NCBI GenBank assembly: GCA_030447955.1
Contig: JAUJNY010000005.1
Coordinates: 140,455 to 204,454 of the forward strand
Direction of reading: 5' to 3'
Source of the DNA: Jiangellales bacterium
GTDB taxonomy: Bacteria > Actinomycetota > Actinomycetes > Jiangellales > Jiangellaceae
DNA length: 64,000 nucleotides
Part shown: positions 19,798-28,711 of the stretch, piece after piece
Numbering within the stretch: position 1 is the first letter of the stretch
How the letters are laid out: each line of letters opens with the position of its first letter
The notes under the pieces: model-generated
Told to the model about the DNA's origin: nothing
The model's input: only the letters and a program-made list of their open reading frames with translations
Database searches by the model: none
Position numbers and translations under genes: made by a program

Positions 19798-20628
19798 ATG
19801 GACACCGGAGTCGGCTTCTTCGCCACCCACGACGCCATAGACCCTGGGTCGTTGGCGCGGCTGGTCGAGGACCGGGGGCATGAGTCGCTCTTCTTCGCCG
19901 AGCACACCCACATCCCGGCCGAGCGCCGGACGCCGTACGGCGCCGGCGAGGAGCTGCCCCGCAAGTACTGGCACACCTACGACCTGTTCGTCGCGTTGAC
20001 GGCTGCGGCCGCGGCGACGTCCAAACTGCGGGTGGGCAGCGGCATCTGCCTGGTCATCCAGCGCGACCCCATCATCACGGCGAAAGAGGTGGCCAGCGTC
20101 GACGTCCTTTCCGGCGGCCGGCTGGAGTTCGGCGTGGGCGCCGGGTGGAACCGGGAGGAGATCGCGAACCACGGCACGGACCCTCGACAGCGGATGACGG
20201 TTCTCCGGGAGCGCGTCGAGGCAATGAAGGCCATCTGGACGCAGGACGAGGCCACCTACCACGGGGAGCACGTGTCCTTCGAGCGGATCTGGTCGTGGCC
20301 CAAGCCGGCGCAGCGCCCGCATCCACCGATCCTCGTCGGCGGCAGCGGACCGACCGTGCTAGACCGGGTCCTGTCCTTCGGCGACGCCTGGTTCCCCAAC
20401 CATTCCGCCGAGGGGATCCTTGAGCGGACGCAAGAACTGCAACACCGCGCCGAGCGTCGCATCGACGTCATCGTCATCGGAGTCCCACCCGACCCTGGGG
20501 TGCTGGAGCGGTACGAAAGGGCCGGCCTCCGGCGCGCGGTGCACTGGCTGCCCTCCGATCACCGCGGCCCGGTCGAGCGAGCCCTTGACCGCTGGGAGAC
20601 GGCGATCGCCGACTTCCACGGCGCCTAG
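19798..20628 (+). CDS. LLM-class F420-dependent oxidoreductase
   Basis: A 276-aa luciferase-like TIM-barrel flavin/F420 oxidoreductase. It starts [20 protein letters not shown] and shows the family blocks [59 protein letters not shown] and [13 protein letters not shown]. The length is typical. Cofactor F420 is inferred from the subfamily and from cofC at 43692. The substrate is unknown. An alternative start at 19768 adds ten residues. A PPOX-type F420 protein follows after 18 bp. Confidence 0.88.
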   Translation: MDTGVGFFATHDAIDPGSLARLVEDRGHESLFFAEHTHIPAERRTPYGAGEELPRKYWHTYDLFVALTAAAAATSKLRVGSGICLVIQRDPIITAKEVASVDVLSGGRLEFGVGAGWNREEIANHGTDPRQRMTVLRERVEAMKAIWTQDEATYHGEHVSFERIWSWPKPAQRPHPPILVGGSGPTVLDRVLSFGDAWFPNHSAEGILERTQELQHRAERRIDVIVIGVPPDPGVLERYERAGLRRAVHWLPSDHRGPVERALDRWETAIADFHGA

Positions 20629-20646
20629 CCGGCGCCCGCTGAGCCA

Positions 20647-21081
20647 ATGGACGAGGACGAGGCCCGCCACCGGTTCGCCGGCGCTCACGTGGCGCGGCTG
20701 GCCACTGCGGACGAGCACGGACGACCGCATCTGGTGCCCATCGTGTTCGCCGTCGACACCGAGAAGGCCGACAACGACACGGTCTACAGCGCCGTCGACC
20801 ACAAGCCCAAGCGGACCACCGCGCTGCGCCGGCTGGCCAACGTCGCGATCAACCCGGCGGTGGCGTTGCTGGTCGACCGGTACGACGAGGACTGGGCCGC
20901 CCTGTGGTGGGTGCGTGCCGACGGCACCGGCCGGGTCATCGTCCCCACCGCGGATGAGGCCCGGCACGCCAGGGCGCTGCTCGCCGGCCGCTACCGGCAG
21001 TACCAGGACGACCCACCTGCTGGCCCGGTACTGGCCGTGGACGTCACTCGCTGGACCGGCTGGTCGGCCAGCGGAGCCTGA
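20647..21081 (+). CDS. PPOX-class F420-dependent oxidoreductase (TIGR03668 type)
   Basis: A 144-aa split-barrel protein of the pyridoxamine-phosphate-oxidase superfamily. [20 protein letters not shown] (about 16-35), [20 protein letters not shown] and [18 protein letters not shown] match the actinobacterial TIGR03668 group, thought to bind F420. It lies 18 bp after the LLM-type gene and 47 bp before gatC, all on the plus strand. Substrate unknown; the two adjacent F420 enzymes may act in one pathway (inference). Confidence 0.85.
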   Translation: MDEDEARHRFAGAHVARLATADEHGRPHLVPIVFAVDTEKADNDTVYSAVDHKPKRTTALRRLANVAINPAVALLVDRYDEDWAALWWVRADGTGRVIVPTADEARHARALLAGRYRQYQDDPPAGPVLAVDVTRWTGWSASGA

Positions 21082-21128
21082 GCCGTCCGTAGGATGGCGG
21101 CCAACCCCCAGCAAGGAGCGTCGTCCGC

Positions 21129-21428
21129 ATGCCGTCGATCACCCGCGAGGAGGTCGCCCACCTCGCCCGGCTAGCCCGGCTCCAGCTGGCGCCGGACGAG
21201 CTCGACCACCTCGCCGGTCAGCTCGACCAGATCCTCGCCGCCGTCGCCACGGTGGGGGAGGTCGCCGCGGACGAGATTCCGCCGACCTCGCACCCGCTGC
21301 CGCTCGTCAACGTGCTCCGCGAGGACCAGACCCGCCCCGGTCTGAGTGCGGCGCAGGCGCTGGCGGCCGCGCCGGCCGCGGAGGACGGCCGGTTCCGGGT
21401 GCCGCGCATCCTCGGGGAGGAGGCGTGA
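21129..21428 (+). CDS. gatC: Asp-tRNA(Asn)/Glu-tRNA(Gln) amidotransferase subunit C
   Basis: A 99-aa helical subunit that wraps the GatA-GatB interface. The N-terminus [19 protein letters not shown] and the C-terminus [12 protein letters not shown] are diagnostic. The ATG at 21129 has RBS AAGGAG at 21113-21118. Its TGA overlaps the GTG of gatA (GTGA), so translation is coupled. A TAGGAT hexamer about 38 bp upstream of the start may be its -10 element. Confidence 0.95.
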   Translation: MPSITREEVAHLARLARLQLAPDELDHLAGQLDQILAAVATVGEVAADEIPPTSHPLPLVNVLREDQTRPGLSAAQALAAAPAAEDGRFRVPRILGEEA

Positions 21429-22946
21429 GCGCGGAGCTGACCCGCCGTACGGCGGCGGAGCTCGCTGCGCTCGTCGCCGGTCGGGAGGTGAGCGCGCGCG
21501 AGGTCGCGCTCGCCCACCTGGAGCGGGTCCAGGCCGTCGACCCGGCCGTGCACGCCTTCCTCACTCTGGAGCCCGAGGCGACCCTGGCCGCCGCCGCGCA
21601 GGTCGACGACCGGCTAGCGGCCGGCGAGGAGCTCGGCCCGCTGGCCGGCGTACCCGTGGCGGTCAAGGACGTGCTCGCCACCGCGCAGCTGCGGACGACC
21701 TGCGGCTCGCGGCTGCTCGAGGGTTGGCTCCCCCCGTACGACGCCACGGTGGTGCGCCGGCTGCGTGAGGCCGGGTTGGTCCTGCTCGGCAAGACCAACA
21801 TGGACGAGTTCGCGATGGGCTCCTCCACCGAGAACTCCGCGTTCGGCCCCACGCACAACCCGTGGGACCTCGACCGGATCCCCGGCGGGTCCGGCGGCGG
21901 CTCGGCGGCCGCGGTCGCGGCGTACGAGGCTCCGCTCGCGCTCGGCACCGACACCGGCGGGTCGATCCGCCAGCCGGCCGCCGTGACCGGGACGGTCGGG
22001 GTCAAGCCGACGTACGGCGGGGTCAGCCGCTACGGGCTCGTCGCGCTCGCCTCCAGCCTCGACCAGGCCGGGCCGTGTGCGCGCACGGTGCTCGACGCGG
22101 CGCTGTTGCACGCGACGATCGCCGGCCACGACCCGCTGGACTCGACCAGCATCGACCGGCCCGTCCCCGACGTGGTCGCCGCGGCGCGGCGCGCCGACGT
22201 GGGAGGCATGCGGGTCGGTGTCGTCCGCGAGCTGGGGGCGAGGGCTACCAGCCGGGCGTCGAGGCGCGCTTCCGCGCAACCGTCGACCTGCTGGCCGAGC
22301 TGGGTGCCGAGGTCGTCGAGGTGTCCTGCCCGCACTTCCGGTACGCGCTGCCGGCCTACTACCTGATCCTGCCGAGCGAGTGCTCGAGCAACCTCGCCCG
22401 ATTCGACGCGATGCGCTACGGGCTGCGGCTGGGCGACGACGGCTCGGCGAGCGCGGAAGAGGTGATGACCACGACCCGGGGCCGGGGTTCGGCGCGGAGG
22501 CCAAGCGGCGCATCATCCTTGGGACGTACGCCTTGTCCAGCGGTTACTACGACGCCTACTACGGGCAGGCCCAGAAGGTGCGCACGCTGGTCGCCGGGGA
22601 CTTCGCGGCGGCCTTCGAGCGCTGTGACGTGCTGGTGTCCCCGACGACGCCGACGACGGCGTTCCGGCTGGGGGAGCGGGTCGACGACCCGCTCGCGATG
22701 TACCGGGCGGACCTGTGCACGATCCCGTCCAATCTGGCGGGCAACGCCGCCGCGTCGTTCCCGTGCGGGCTGGCCGATGACGGCGCCGGCTCACCGCGGC
22801 TGCCCGTCGGGCTGCACGTCATGGCGCCGGTGCTGGCCGATGACCGGCTCTACCGCGTGGGGGCCGCGGTGGAAGCCGCCCTCGTCGACCGTTGGGGCGG
22901 GCCGCTGCTGGAGCAGGCCCCCGAGCTGGAGGTGAGCACGCAGTGA
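21425..22946 (+). pseudogene. gatA: gatA amidotransferase subunit A, interrupted by two apparent 1-base deletions
   Basis: The amidase subunit that makes ammonia from Gln and amidates mischarged tRNA. From the GTG at 21425 the frame holds the Ser-cisSer-Lys triad ([34 protein letters not shown]). It slips at a five-G run (22234-22238). One extra G restores [16 protein letters not shown] in another frame, which slips again at a four-G run (22478-22481); one extra G there restores [17 protein letters not shown]. The remaining C-terminus is intact to 22946. All three pieces are conserved and colinear. Because GatCAB is expected to be essential with this tRNA set, base-calling errors are more likely than real decay. 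Confidence 0.9.
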
Positions 22947-23161
22947 AGGGCAGCACGAGGAACTATCTGAACCTGGGCACCAAGGCCTTCGCCATCCGCA
23001 CCGCCGTGCAACAGGTGCGGCTGGCCCGGCGTGAGGACGACGCGCTGCGGCTGCTCGACGCGGTCCTCAACCTGTTGACCGTCGCCACCGCGGTCGCCAT
23101 CCTCATCCGGGAGTTCCGCGAGCACGACGACCTCTCCGACGCCATCGAGGAGGTGACGTGA
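22943..23161 (+). CDS. Small protein between gatA and gatB, unknown function
   Basis: A 72-aa protein from the GTG at 22943, which overlaps the gatA stop (GTGA). It ends overlapping the gatB start (GTGA, 23158-23161), so it is translationally locked between the two subunits. It is basic at the N-terminus ([19 protein letters not shown]), with [20 protein letters not shown] and one amphipathic or hydrophobic helix [21 protein letters not shown] do not recognise a family. The tight overlap at both ends is good evidence that it is translated; a role linked to GatCAB is a guess. Confidence 0.7.
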   Translation: MKGSTRNYLNLGTKAFAIRTAVQQVRLARREDDALRLLDAVLNLLTVATAVAILIREFREHDDLSDAIEEVT

Positions 23162-24681
23162 CCGCCCTCTCCTCCGGGCTGATGTCGTACGAGGAGGCGC
23201 TGCGGCGCTTCGACCCGGTGATCGGGCTCGAGGTGCACGTGGAGCTCGGGACCCGCTCCAAGATGTTCTGCGGCTGCCCGACCGACTTCGGCGCCCCGCC
23301 CAACTCGCAGGTGTGCCCGACGTGCCTGGGCCTGCCGGGCTCGTTGCCGGTGGTCAACGAGGCAGCGGTGGAGGCGGCGATCCGCATCGGGCTCGCGCTC
23401 AACGGCGAGATTGCCCCGTGGTGCCGCTTCGCCCGTAAGAACTACTTCTATCCCGATATGCCCAAGAACTTCCAGGTGTCGCAGTACGACGAGCCCATCG
23501 CCGTCGGCGGCTGGCTCGACGTGCCCGTCGACACGCCGGACGGCGCCCGGACGATGCGGGTCGACATCGAGCGCGCGCATCTCGAGGAGGACACCGGCAA
23601 GTCGCTGCACGTCGGCGGCGCGACCGGGCGGATCCACGGCGCCGACCACTCCCTCGTCGACTACAACCGGGCCGGCATCCCGCTCGTCGAGATCGTCACC
23701 CGGCCCGTCGAGGGGACCGGGGCGCTGGCGCCGCAGGTGGCGCGGGCGTACGTCGCCGCCTTGCGCGAGCTGCTGCGTGCGCTCGACGTCTCCCCGGCCC
23801 GGATGGAGCTGGGACAGCTGCGCTGTGACGCCAACCTGTCGCTGCGCGAGTCGCCGCAGGCGCCGTACGGCCTGCGCACTGAGACCAAGAACGTCAACTC
23901 GCTGCGCTCGATCGAGCGGGCCGTGCGGTACGAGGTCACCCGCCAGGCCGGTGTGCTCGCCAGCGGGGGACGGGTGCGGCAGGAGACCCGGCACTGGCAC
24001 GAGGACACCGGTGTCACCACGCCCGGCCGCAGCAAGGAACAGGCGGAGGACTACCGCTACTTCCCCGAGCCCGACCTGGTGCCGCTCGCGCCCGACCGGG
24101 AGTGGGTTGAGGCGTTGCGCTCGACGCTGCCCGAGCCGCCGGATGCGCACCGCCGGCGGCTGCAGGCGGACTGGGGCTTCACCGACCTGGAGATGCGCGA
24201 CGTCGTCGCCGCGGGTGCCGTCGGGCTGGTCGAGGCGACCGTGGCCGCCGGAGCGTCACCGGCCGGGGCGCGGAAGTGGTGGATGGGTGAGCTGATCCGC
24301 CGCGCCAGCGCCACCGCCACCGAGCTCGACGCCTTGCCGGTGACGCCGGAGCAGGTCGCGCGGGTGCAGGCCATGGTCGAGGACGGCACCCTCAACGACC
24401 AGCTGGCCCGCCAGGTGCTGGAGGGCGTGCTGTCCGGCGAGGGTGATCCGGACACCGTCGTGGCTGCCCGCGGCTTGAGCATCGTCAGCGACGACGCGGC
24501 GCTGCTCGGGCACGTGGACGCGGCGGTCGAGGCCCACCCCGACGTCGCCGCCAAGGTGCGCGCCGGCAAGGTCGCCGCGGCCGGTGCCCTCGTCGGGGCC
24601 GTGATGAAAGCCACCCGCGGCCAGGCCGACGCTTCGCGCGTCCGCGAGCTGGTTCTCGACCGGCTCGGGGCCGCTGGATAG
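23158..24681 (+). CDS. gatB: Asp-tRNA(Asn)/Glu-tRNA(Gln) amidotransferase subunit B
   Basis: A 507-aa kinase-like subunit that activates the mischarged aminoacyl-tRNA. Typical blocks are [76 protein letters not shown] and [15 protein letters not shown]. The C-terminal YqeY-like tail domain ends near [10 protein letters not shown]. The GTG start overlaps the small gene upstream. Unlike gatA it is uninterrupted. Confidence 0.97.
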   Translation: MTALSSGLMSYEEALRRFDPVIGLEVHVELGTRSKMFCGCPTDFGAPPNSQVCPTCLGLPGSLPVVNEAAVEAAIRIGLALNGEIAPWCRFARKNYFYPDMPKNFQVSQYDEPIAVGGWLDVPVDTPDGARTMRVDIERAHLEEDTGKSLHVGGATGRIHGADHSLVDYNRAGIPLVEIVTRPVEGTGALAPQVARAYVAALRELLRALDVSPARMELGQLRCDANLSLRESPQAPYGLRTETKNVNSLRSIERAVRYEVTRQAGVLASGGRVRQETRHWHEDTGVTTPGRSKEQAEDYRYFPEPDLVPLAPDREWVEALRSTLPEPPDAHRRRLQADWGFTDLEMRDVVAAGAVGLVEATVAAGASPAGARKWWMGELIRRASATATELDALPVTPEQVARVQAMVEDGTLNDQLARQVLEGVLSGEGDPDTVVAARGLSIVSDDAALLGHVDAAVEAHPDVAAKVRAGKVAAAGALVGAVMKATRGQADASRVRELVLDRLGAAG

Positions 24682-24699
24682 GCGCCGTCCCGGTGCGGC

Positions 24700-24772
24700 G
24701 CCGGATGCGCGGCCGCCGGATCGGGCTCCCGCCGGATAGGACGCCGCCGGATGCGCGGCCGCCGGATCGGGC
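24700..24772. repeat. Two direct copies (period 46) of a GC-rich element after gatB
   Basis: A 27-nt block starting gccggatgcgcggccgccgg occurs at 24700-24726 and again, identical, at 24746-24772. A third, degenerate copy follows at about 24777-24807. It fills the gap between the ends of gatB and the convergent HNH gene. Being GC-rich and partly self-complementary it may help terminate both transcripts, but no T-run is seen. Confidence 0.6.
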
Positions 24773-24811
24773 GCCCGCCGGACAGCACGCGGCCGTGGAT
24801 CGGGCGCGCGG

Positions 24812-26099
24812 TTAGTGCTTGGGGCGGACGGTGTCCCAGTAGGTGTTGCGTCTGGGTGCTTGTTTGGGGTCGATCCATGGTGGGGGGATGAACTGTGGTC
24901 GGCCGTCGTGGGAGAGGATGACGTCCCAGCCGTGGTGGTGGACGGTGGCGTGGTGGGCTGCGCAGAGGAGCAGCAGGTTGGGCAGGGAGGTTTCGCCGCC
25001 GTCTGCCCAGTGGATGCGGTGGTGGGCGATGCACCATTCCGCTGGTCGGGTGCAGCCGGGGAAGGCGCAGCCGACGTCGCGGGCGACGAGGGCGGCCCAG
25101 ATGCCGGGGGTGACGATGCGGTGTTCGCGGCCGACGTCGAGGGGGACACCGGCTGGGTCGAGCAGTACTCGGGTGACGCCGGCGTCGCAGGCGATGCGGC
25201 GCAGGGTTTGGCCGCTGAGCGGGCCGCCCCAGGTTGTTGCTGCGGCGGGTGCTCCGGGCAGGGCGAGCAGGGTGGCGAGGTCGGCGGTGATGGTGAGGTG
25301 TGGTCGGGCGGCGCGGGCGGTGGGGGCTTGTCCGGCGTCGAGCCAGCGGGAGGCGAGTTCGATCAGCGCGTCGGCGCGGCGCCGGGTGGGGCTGCGTAGG
25401 TCGGGGGTGTCGTCGGCGGCTGGGGTGGGGGCGGCGAGGGGATCCAGGGCACTGAGCAGGGTGGCCACCGCTTCGCTCTCGGCGCGCAGGCGCAGGGTGC
25501 TGGTTCCGTCGGGGCGGTCGCTGACCCACAGTTCGCGGGTGGCGCGGGCACGTTCCTCGAGCTGCTCCAGTCGTTCCGGGTCGACCACGTGCAGCAGGCG
25601 GGTGCCGAGTCGGGCTAGGCCGTCGGGGCCGTGCACGGCGGCCTGCTCGAGCAGGAAGGCCTCGGCCTGTCCGCGCGCCGGTGAGTCGACCGGAAGGTCG
25701 GTGACGGCCCGGTGGATGACCGTCGCCGCGTCGATGGAGATCGCGCCGCTGCGCAGGGCGTCCCCGGTCGCGGTGAGCTCACCGTCGAGCGCGGCTGAAG
25801 CTGCACCCGGCGTTTGGCGTCTGCCGGGCGCAGCCGCAGCCGCTCCCGCAGCCACCCGGGCGTGGAGGTGGCGCCGTGGCGCACGCCGAGGTCGCGGGCG
25901 TCGGCCATCCCGGGTCAGCTGCAGCCCGACAGCGGCCGCCTTGGCCTCGATCTCGGCCTGCGCGACCAGCAGGTCGGCCAGGTCGTCATCGGAGAGGGGA
26001 CCACGCGTTTCCGTCCAGCGCATCATCCAGCAGCGCCCCCGCGGCAGCGAGCGCGTCCACCATCGGATGCGTCGGCCGCTGCGCCAGGCTGCTGGACAT
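24812..26099 (-). pseudogene. DUF222/HNH endonuclease gene with three frame shifts
   Basis: The start is MSSSLAQRPTHPMVDALAAA at 26099. An extra base in a CCCC run (25996-25999 plus strand) moves the frame to LSDDDLADLLVAQAEIEAKA. A second extra base near 25909-25911 moves it to MADARDLGVRHGATSTPGWL (a typical DUF222 block). A missing base near 25797-25800 returns it to LDGELTATGDALRSGAISID and on to the end. The C-terminal HNH nuclease motif is intact: CAFPGCTRPAEWCIAHHRIH, then LPNLLLLCAAHHATVHHHGW. Such multicopy genes often decay, but the same single-base pattern occurs in essential gatA, so sequencing error is equally possible. Confidence 0.8.
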
Positions 26100-26214
26100 G
26101 ACCCGACCGTAGCGGCCGGCACCGACAACACCAGTGCCCCGGAATCCTTTGTCCACAACGGTTTCGCCGACTCTCAGCGACTCGGCTGATGAGCCCTTGG
26201 CTCCGGGATTGGGT

Positions 26215-26271
26215 AGATCGTCGGGTAGGCGCACCGGGCATGGCTCAGCGCTTGGCGCTACCCGACGATCT
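26215..26271. repeat. 14-bp perfect inverted repeat upstream of the hydroxyacid dehydrogenase
   Basis: AGATCGTCGGGTAG at 26215-26228 is exactly complementary to 26258-26271, with a 29-nt loop containing smaller GCGC pairings. It sits in the 216-bp gap between the HNH gene and the gene at 26316, about 30 bp upstream of the likely -10 element. It could be an operator or a cruciform; no direct evidence for either. Confidence 0.65.
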
Positions 26272-26300
26272 CCCCGACCGGCCCAGATCATCGACCGCCC

Positions 26301-26306
26301 TAGGAT
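26301..26306 (+). promoter_or_regulatory. -10 hexamer of a probable leaderless transcript (hydroxyacid dehydrogenase)
   Basis: TAGGAT ends 9 nt before the GTG at 26316; no Shine-Dalgarno lies between. Confidence 0.5.
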
Positions 26307-26315
26307 CCTTGACCC

Positions 26316-27242
26316 GTGAGGGTGTGGCTGCCGTATCCACCGGAATGCGCGCTGGCCGGCCTGCCCGAGTCGTTGCGGATCGACGTGTACGACGGCACTA
26401 CGGACCCACCGCCATCCATCACCGAGGTGGAGCTCTACGTCGCGCCGTACGAGTTCGGCACCCCACCGCTCGAGCTCATCGCCAGCATGCCGAAGCTGCG
26501 CGTGCTGCAGACGCTCACCGCCGGGGTGGAGCATGCGCTGCCGTACGTGCCCGACGGCGTGATGTTGTGCAACGCCCGCGGTGTCCACGACGCCAGCACC
26601 GCCGAGCTCGCCACCGCCTTGATCCTGGCCTCCCTGCGTGGCATCCCGGAGTTCGTGCGTGCCCAGGACAGGCGAACCTGGATCCACGGGCGCTACGACT
26701 CCCTCGCCGACCGGACAGTGCTGCTCGTGGGTTACGGCTCGATCGGCGTCGCCGTGGAGCAGCGGCTGCGACCGTTCGAGTGTGACGTCGTCCGTACGGC
26801 CAGCCGGGCACGGGACGGCGTCGCCGGACCCGAGGCGCTCCCCGAGCTGCTGGCGCAGGCCGACGTGGTGGTGCTCACGGTGCCGCTGAGCGAGAGCACC
26901 CGCGGCCTGGTGGACGCGGCCTTCCTCTCCCGGATGCCTGACGGCGCCCTGCTGGTCAACGTCTCGCGCGGCGGCGTCGTGGACACCGACGCGCTGGTGG
27001 CTGAGTGCGCCTCCGGGCGCCTACGGGCCGCTCTCGACGTCACCGATCCCGAGCCGCCGCCGCCCGAGCACCCGATCTGGACGACGCCCGGCGTGCTGCT
27101 CACCCCGCACGTCGGCGGCAACAGCTCGGCCTTCCTTCCCCGAGCTCTGCGACTGATCCGCGAGCAGCTTGAGCGGTTCGCCGGAGGGCAGCCGCTGCTG
27201 AATGTCGTCCGCGGCCCGGCGGAACCGTACGAGCGGCGGTGA
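26316..27242 (+). CDS. D-isomer-specific 2-hydroxyacid dehydrogenase
   Basis: A 308-aa NAD(P)-dependent dehydrogenase reducing 2-keto acids to D-hydroxy acids (or the reverse). The Rossmann motif is LLVGYGSIGVAVEQRL (about 141-156). The catalytic Arg is in NVSRGGVVDTDAL, the Glu in DVTDPEPPPPEHPIW and the His in LTPHVGGNSSAFLPR. The early catalytic-domain block QTLTAGVEHALPYVPDGV is normal. The start is a GTG at 26316 with a leaderless-type -10. The substrate cannot be told. It converges on the lipoprotein at 27332. Confidence 0.88.
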   Translation: MRVWLPYPPECALAGLPESLRIDVYDGTTDPPPSITEVELYVAPYEFGTPPLELIASMPKLRVLQTLTAGVEHALPYVPDGVMLCNARGVHDASTAELATALILASLRGIPEFVRAQDRRTWIHGRYDSLADRTVLLVGYGSIGVAVEQRLRPFECDVVRTASRARDGVAGPEALPELLAQADVVVLTVPLSESTRGLVDAAFLSRMPDGALLVNVSRGGVVDTDALVAECASGRLRAALDVTDPEPPPPEHPIWTTPGVLLTPHVGGNSSAFLPRALRLIREQLERFAGGQPLLNVVRGPAEPYERR

Positions 27243-27331
27243 CCGCTCGTTGGCACCCGGTAGGGCTCATCGGCGCTGTGGGCAGGGCGCTCCGGCTGTC
27301 CAGCTCGCGGGCTGTCCAGCTCGGCGGGCTG

Positions 27332-28570
27332 TCAGCCCGCGGGCCGCAGAGTGACGCGCAGGATCCGGTCGTCGCCGGGCCGGGGGTCGCCGTACCCATC
27401 GGTGTTGCTGGTGGTCACCCACAGCGACCCGTCCGGGGCGACTTCGACGGTCCGTAGACGCCCGTACTTCCCGCTGAGGAAGTCCATCGGCTCCGCCGCC
27501 TCGCCCCCGGGCACCGGGATCGCCCACAGCCGGCTTCCGCGCAGGGCGCCCATGAGGACGGTGTCCCGGATCCACGTGACACCGCTGGGCGAGGCGACAG
27601 CGGGGCTCCACTGCCGTACCGGGTCGACAAGGCCGTCGATGCCCGCGCGCCCCTCCGCCGCGGGCCAGCCGTAGTCGGCACCCCGCTCGATGAGGTTGAG
27701 CTCGTCCCAGGTCTCCTGCCCGAACTCGCTGGCCCACAGCCGGCCGTCCGCGTCGAACGCGAGCCCTTGCACGTTGCGGTGCCCGTACGACCACACCGGG
27801 GTGCCGAAGGGGTTGTCCTCCGGTACGGACCCGTCCGGTGCGATGCGCAGGATCTTGCCGCCGAGGGAGTCGCGGTCGGCGGCGTTCTCCCCGTCCGCCG
27901 CGTCGCCGGTGCCCGCGTACAGCATGCCGTCCGGACCGAAGCGCAGCCGCCCACCGTTGTGGATCGAGGAGCGGGGGATGCCGTCAAGGACGACCTGCGG
28001 CTCGCCAAGGTCGTCACCGGCGTAGCGCATGCGGACGATCCGGTTGTCCTCGGCGGCGGAGAAGTACGCGTAGACCCAGCGGTCCTGCCCGAACGTCGGC
28101 GCTACCGCGATGCCGAGCAGGCCGCCTTCGCCTTCGGGAACCACGCCGGGGACCTGCCCGACGGTGGTGACTCGTCCTTCGGCCGTAACCCGCTTGATCA
28201 GGGCGCTGTTGCGCTCTGACACCAGCGCTGAGCCGTCGGGCAGGAACGCCAGGCCCCAGGGGACCGACAGCCCGCTCGCGACGAGGCTGACTCGGGCGGG
28301 CACGACCCCCAGCGACTTCGCTGACGGGCTGGGAGAGGGGGTGCCGTTGCCGCTCGGTGGGGTGGAGGTCGGCGTCGAGTCGGGTCCGGGGGTGCCCGGT
28401 GGCGTCGTCGTCCCGGTTGAGATCGGTGCTGACGGGTCCGGTGCGGTGACGGGGGGGTCGGCGGCGGAGCAGCCAGCGGCGATGATCGCGAGCCCGGCGC
28501 AGACGGCAGCGGCGGCCAGCCTCGACCCCCGCGAGCGGAGACTCGGGTGGCTTCCAGGGCTTGGCGGCAC
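27332..28570 (-). CDS. PQQ-dependent sugar dehydrogenase-like lipoprotein
   Basis: A 412-aa exported protein. The signal peptide ends in a lipobox (LAIIAAGCSAADPP, Cys at about residue 34). A Pro/Ser/Thr linker to about residue 85 follows, then a six-bladed propeller of the soluble glucose/sorbosone dehydrogenase family. Blocks: SGLSVPWGLAFLPDGSALVS, GEGGLLGIAVAPTFGQDRWV, HNGGRLRFGPDGMLYAGTGD, GHRNVQGLAFDADGRLWASE, GADYGWPAAEG and RGSRLWAIPVPGG. The His of HNGGRLRFG corresponds to the catalytic base region. GTG start at 28570. The real substrate is unknown, and whether the host makes PQQ is not visible here. Confidence 0.85.
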   Translation of the reverse strand: MPPSPGSHPSLRSRGSRLAAAAVCAGLAIIAAGCSAADPPVTAPDPSAPISTGTTTPPGTPGPDSTPTSTPPSGNGTPSPSPSAKSLGVVPARVSLVASGLSVPWGLAFLPDGSALVSERNSALIKRVTAEGRVTTVGQVPGVVPEGEGGLLGIAVAPTFGQDRWVYAYFSAAEDNRIVRMRYAGDDLGEPQVVLDGIPRSSIHNGGRLRFGPDGMLYAGTGDAADGENAADRDSLGGKILRIAPDGSVPEDNPFGTPVWSYGHRNVQGLAFDADGRLWASEFGQETWDELNLIERGADYGWPAAEGRAGIDGLVDPVRQWSPAVASPSGVTWIRDTVLMGALRGSRLWAIPVPGGEAAEPMDFLSGKYGRLRTVEVAPDGSLWVTTSNTDGYGDPRPGDDRILRVTLRPAG

Positions 28571-28711
28571 GAGAGCCCGACGATCAGGGCGCGCCTCTGG
28601 TTCCCTCGCGGAGCGGGATAAGGTCCAGCGCCGTCGAGCGACGCGACTGCCCGAGCGGCATCCGGCGCGTGGCCGAGGTCAGTATCAGGTCGCGCCAGGA
28701 GAGGAAGACCC

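Noticed and set aside
27290-27350. GC-rich repeats (gctgtccagctcg) and hairpin at the convergent end of the sugar-dehydrogenase gene as a regulatory RNA
   Set aside because: Best explained as a simple terminator-like region overlapping a stop codon; no promoter or conserved structure seen.
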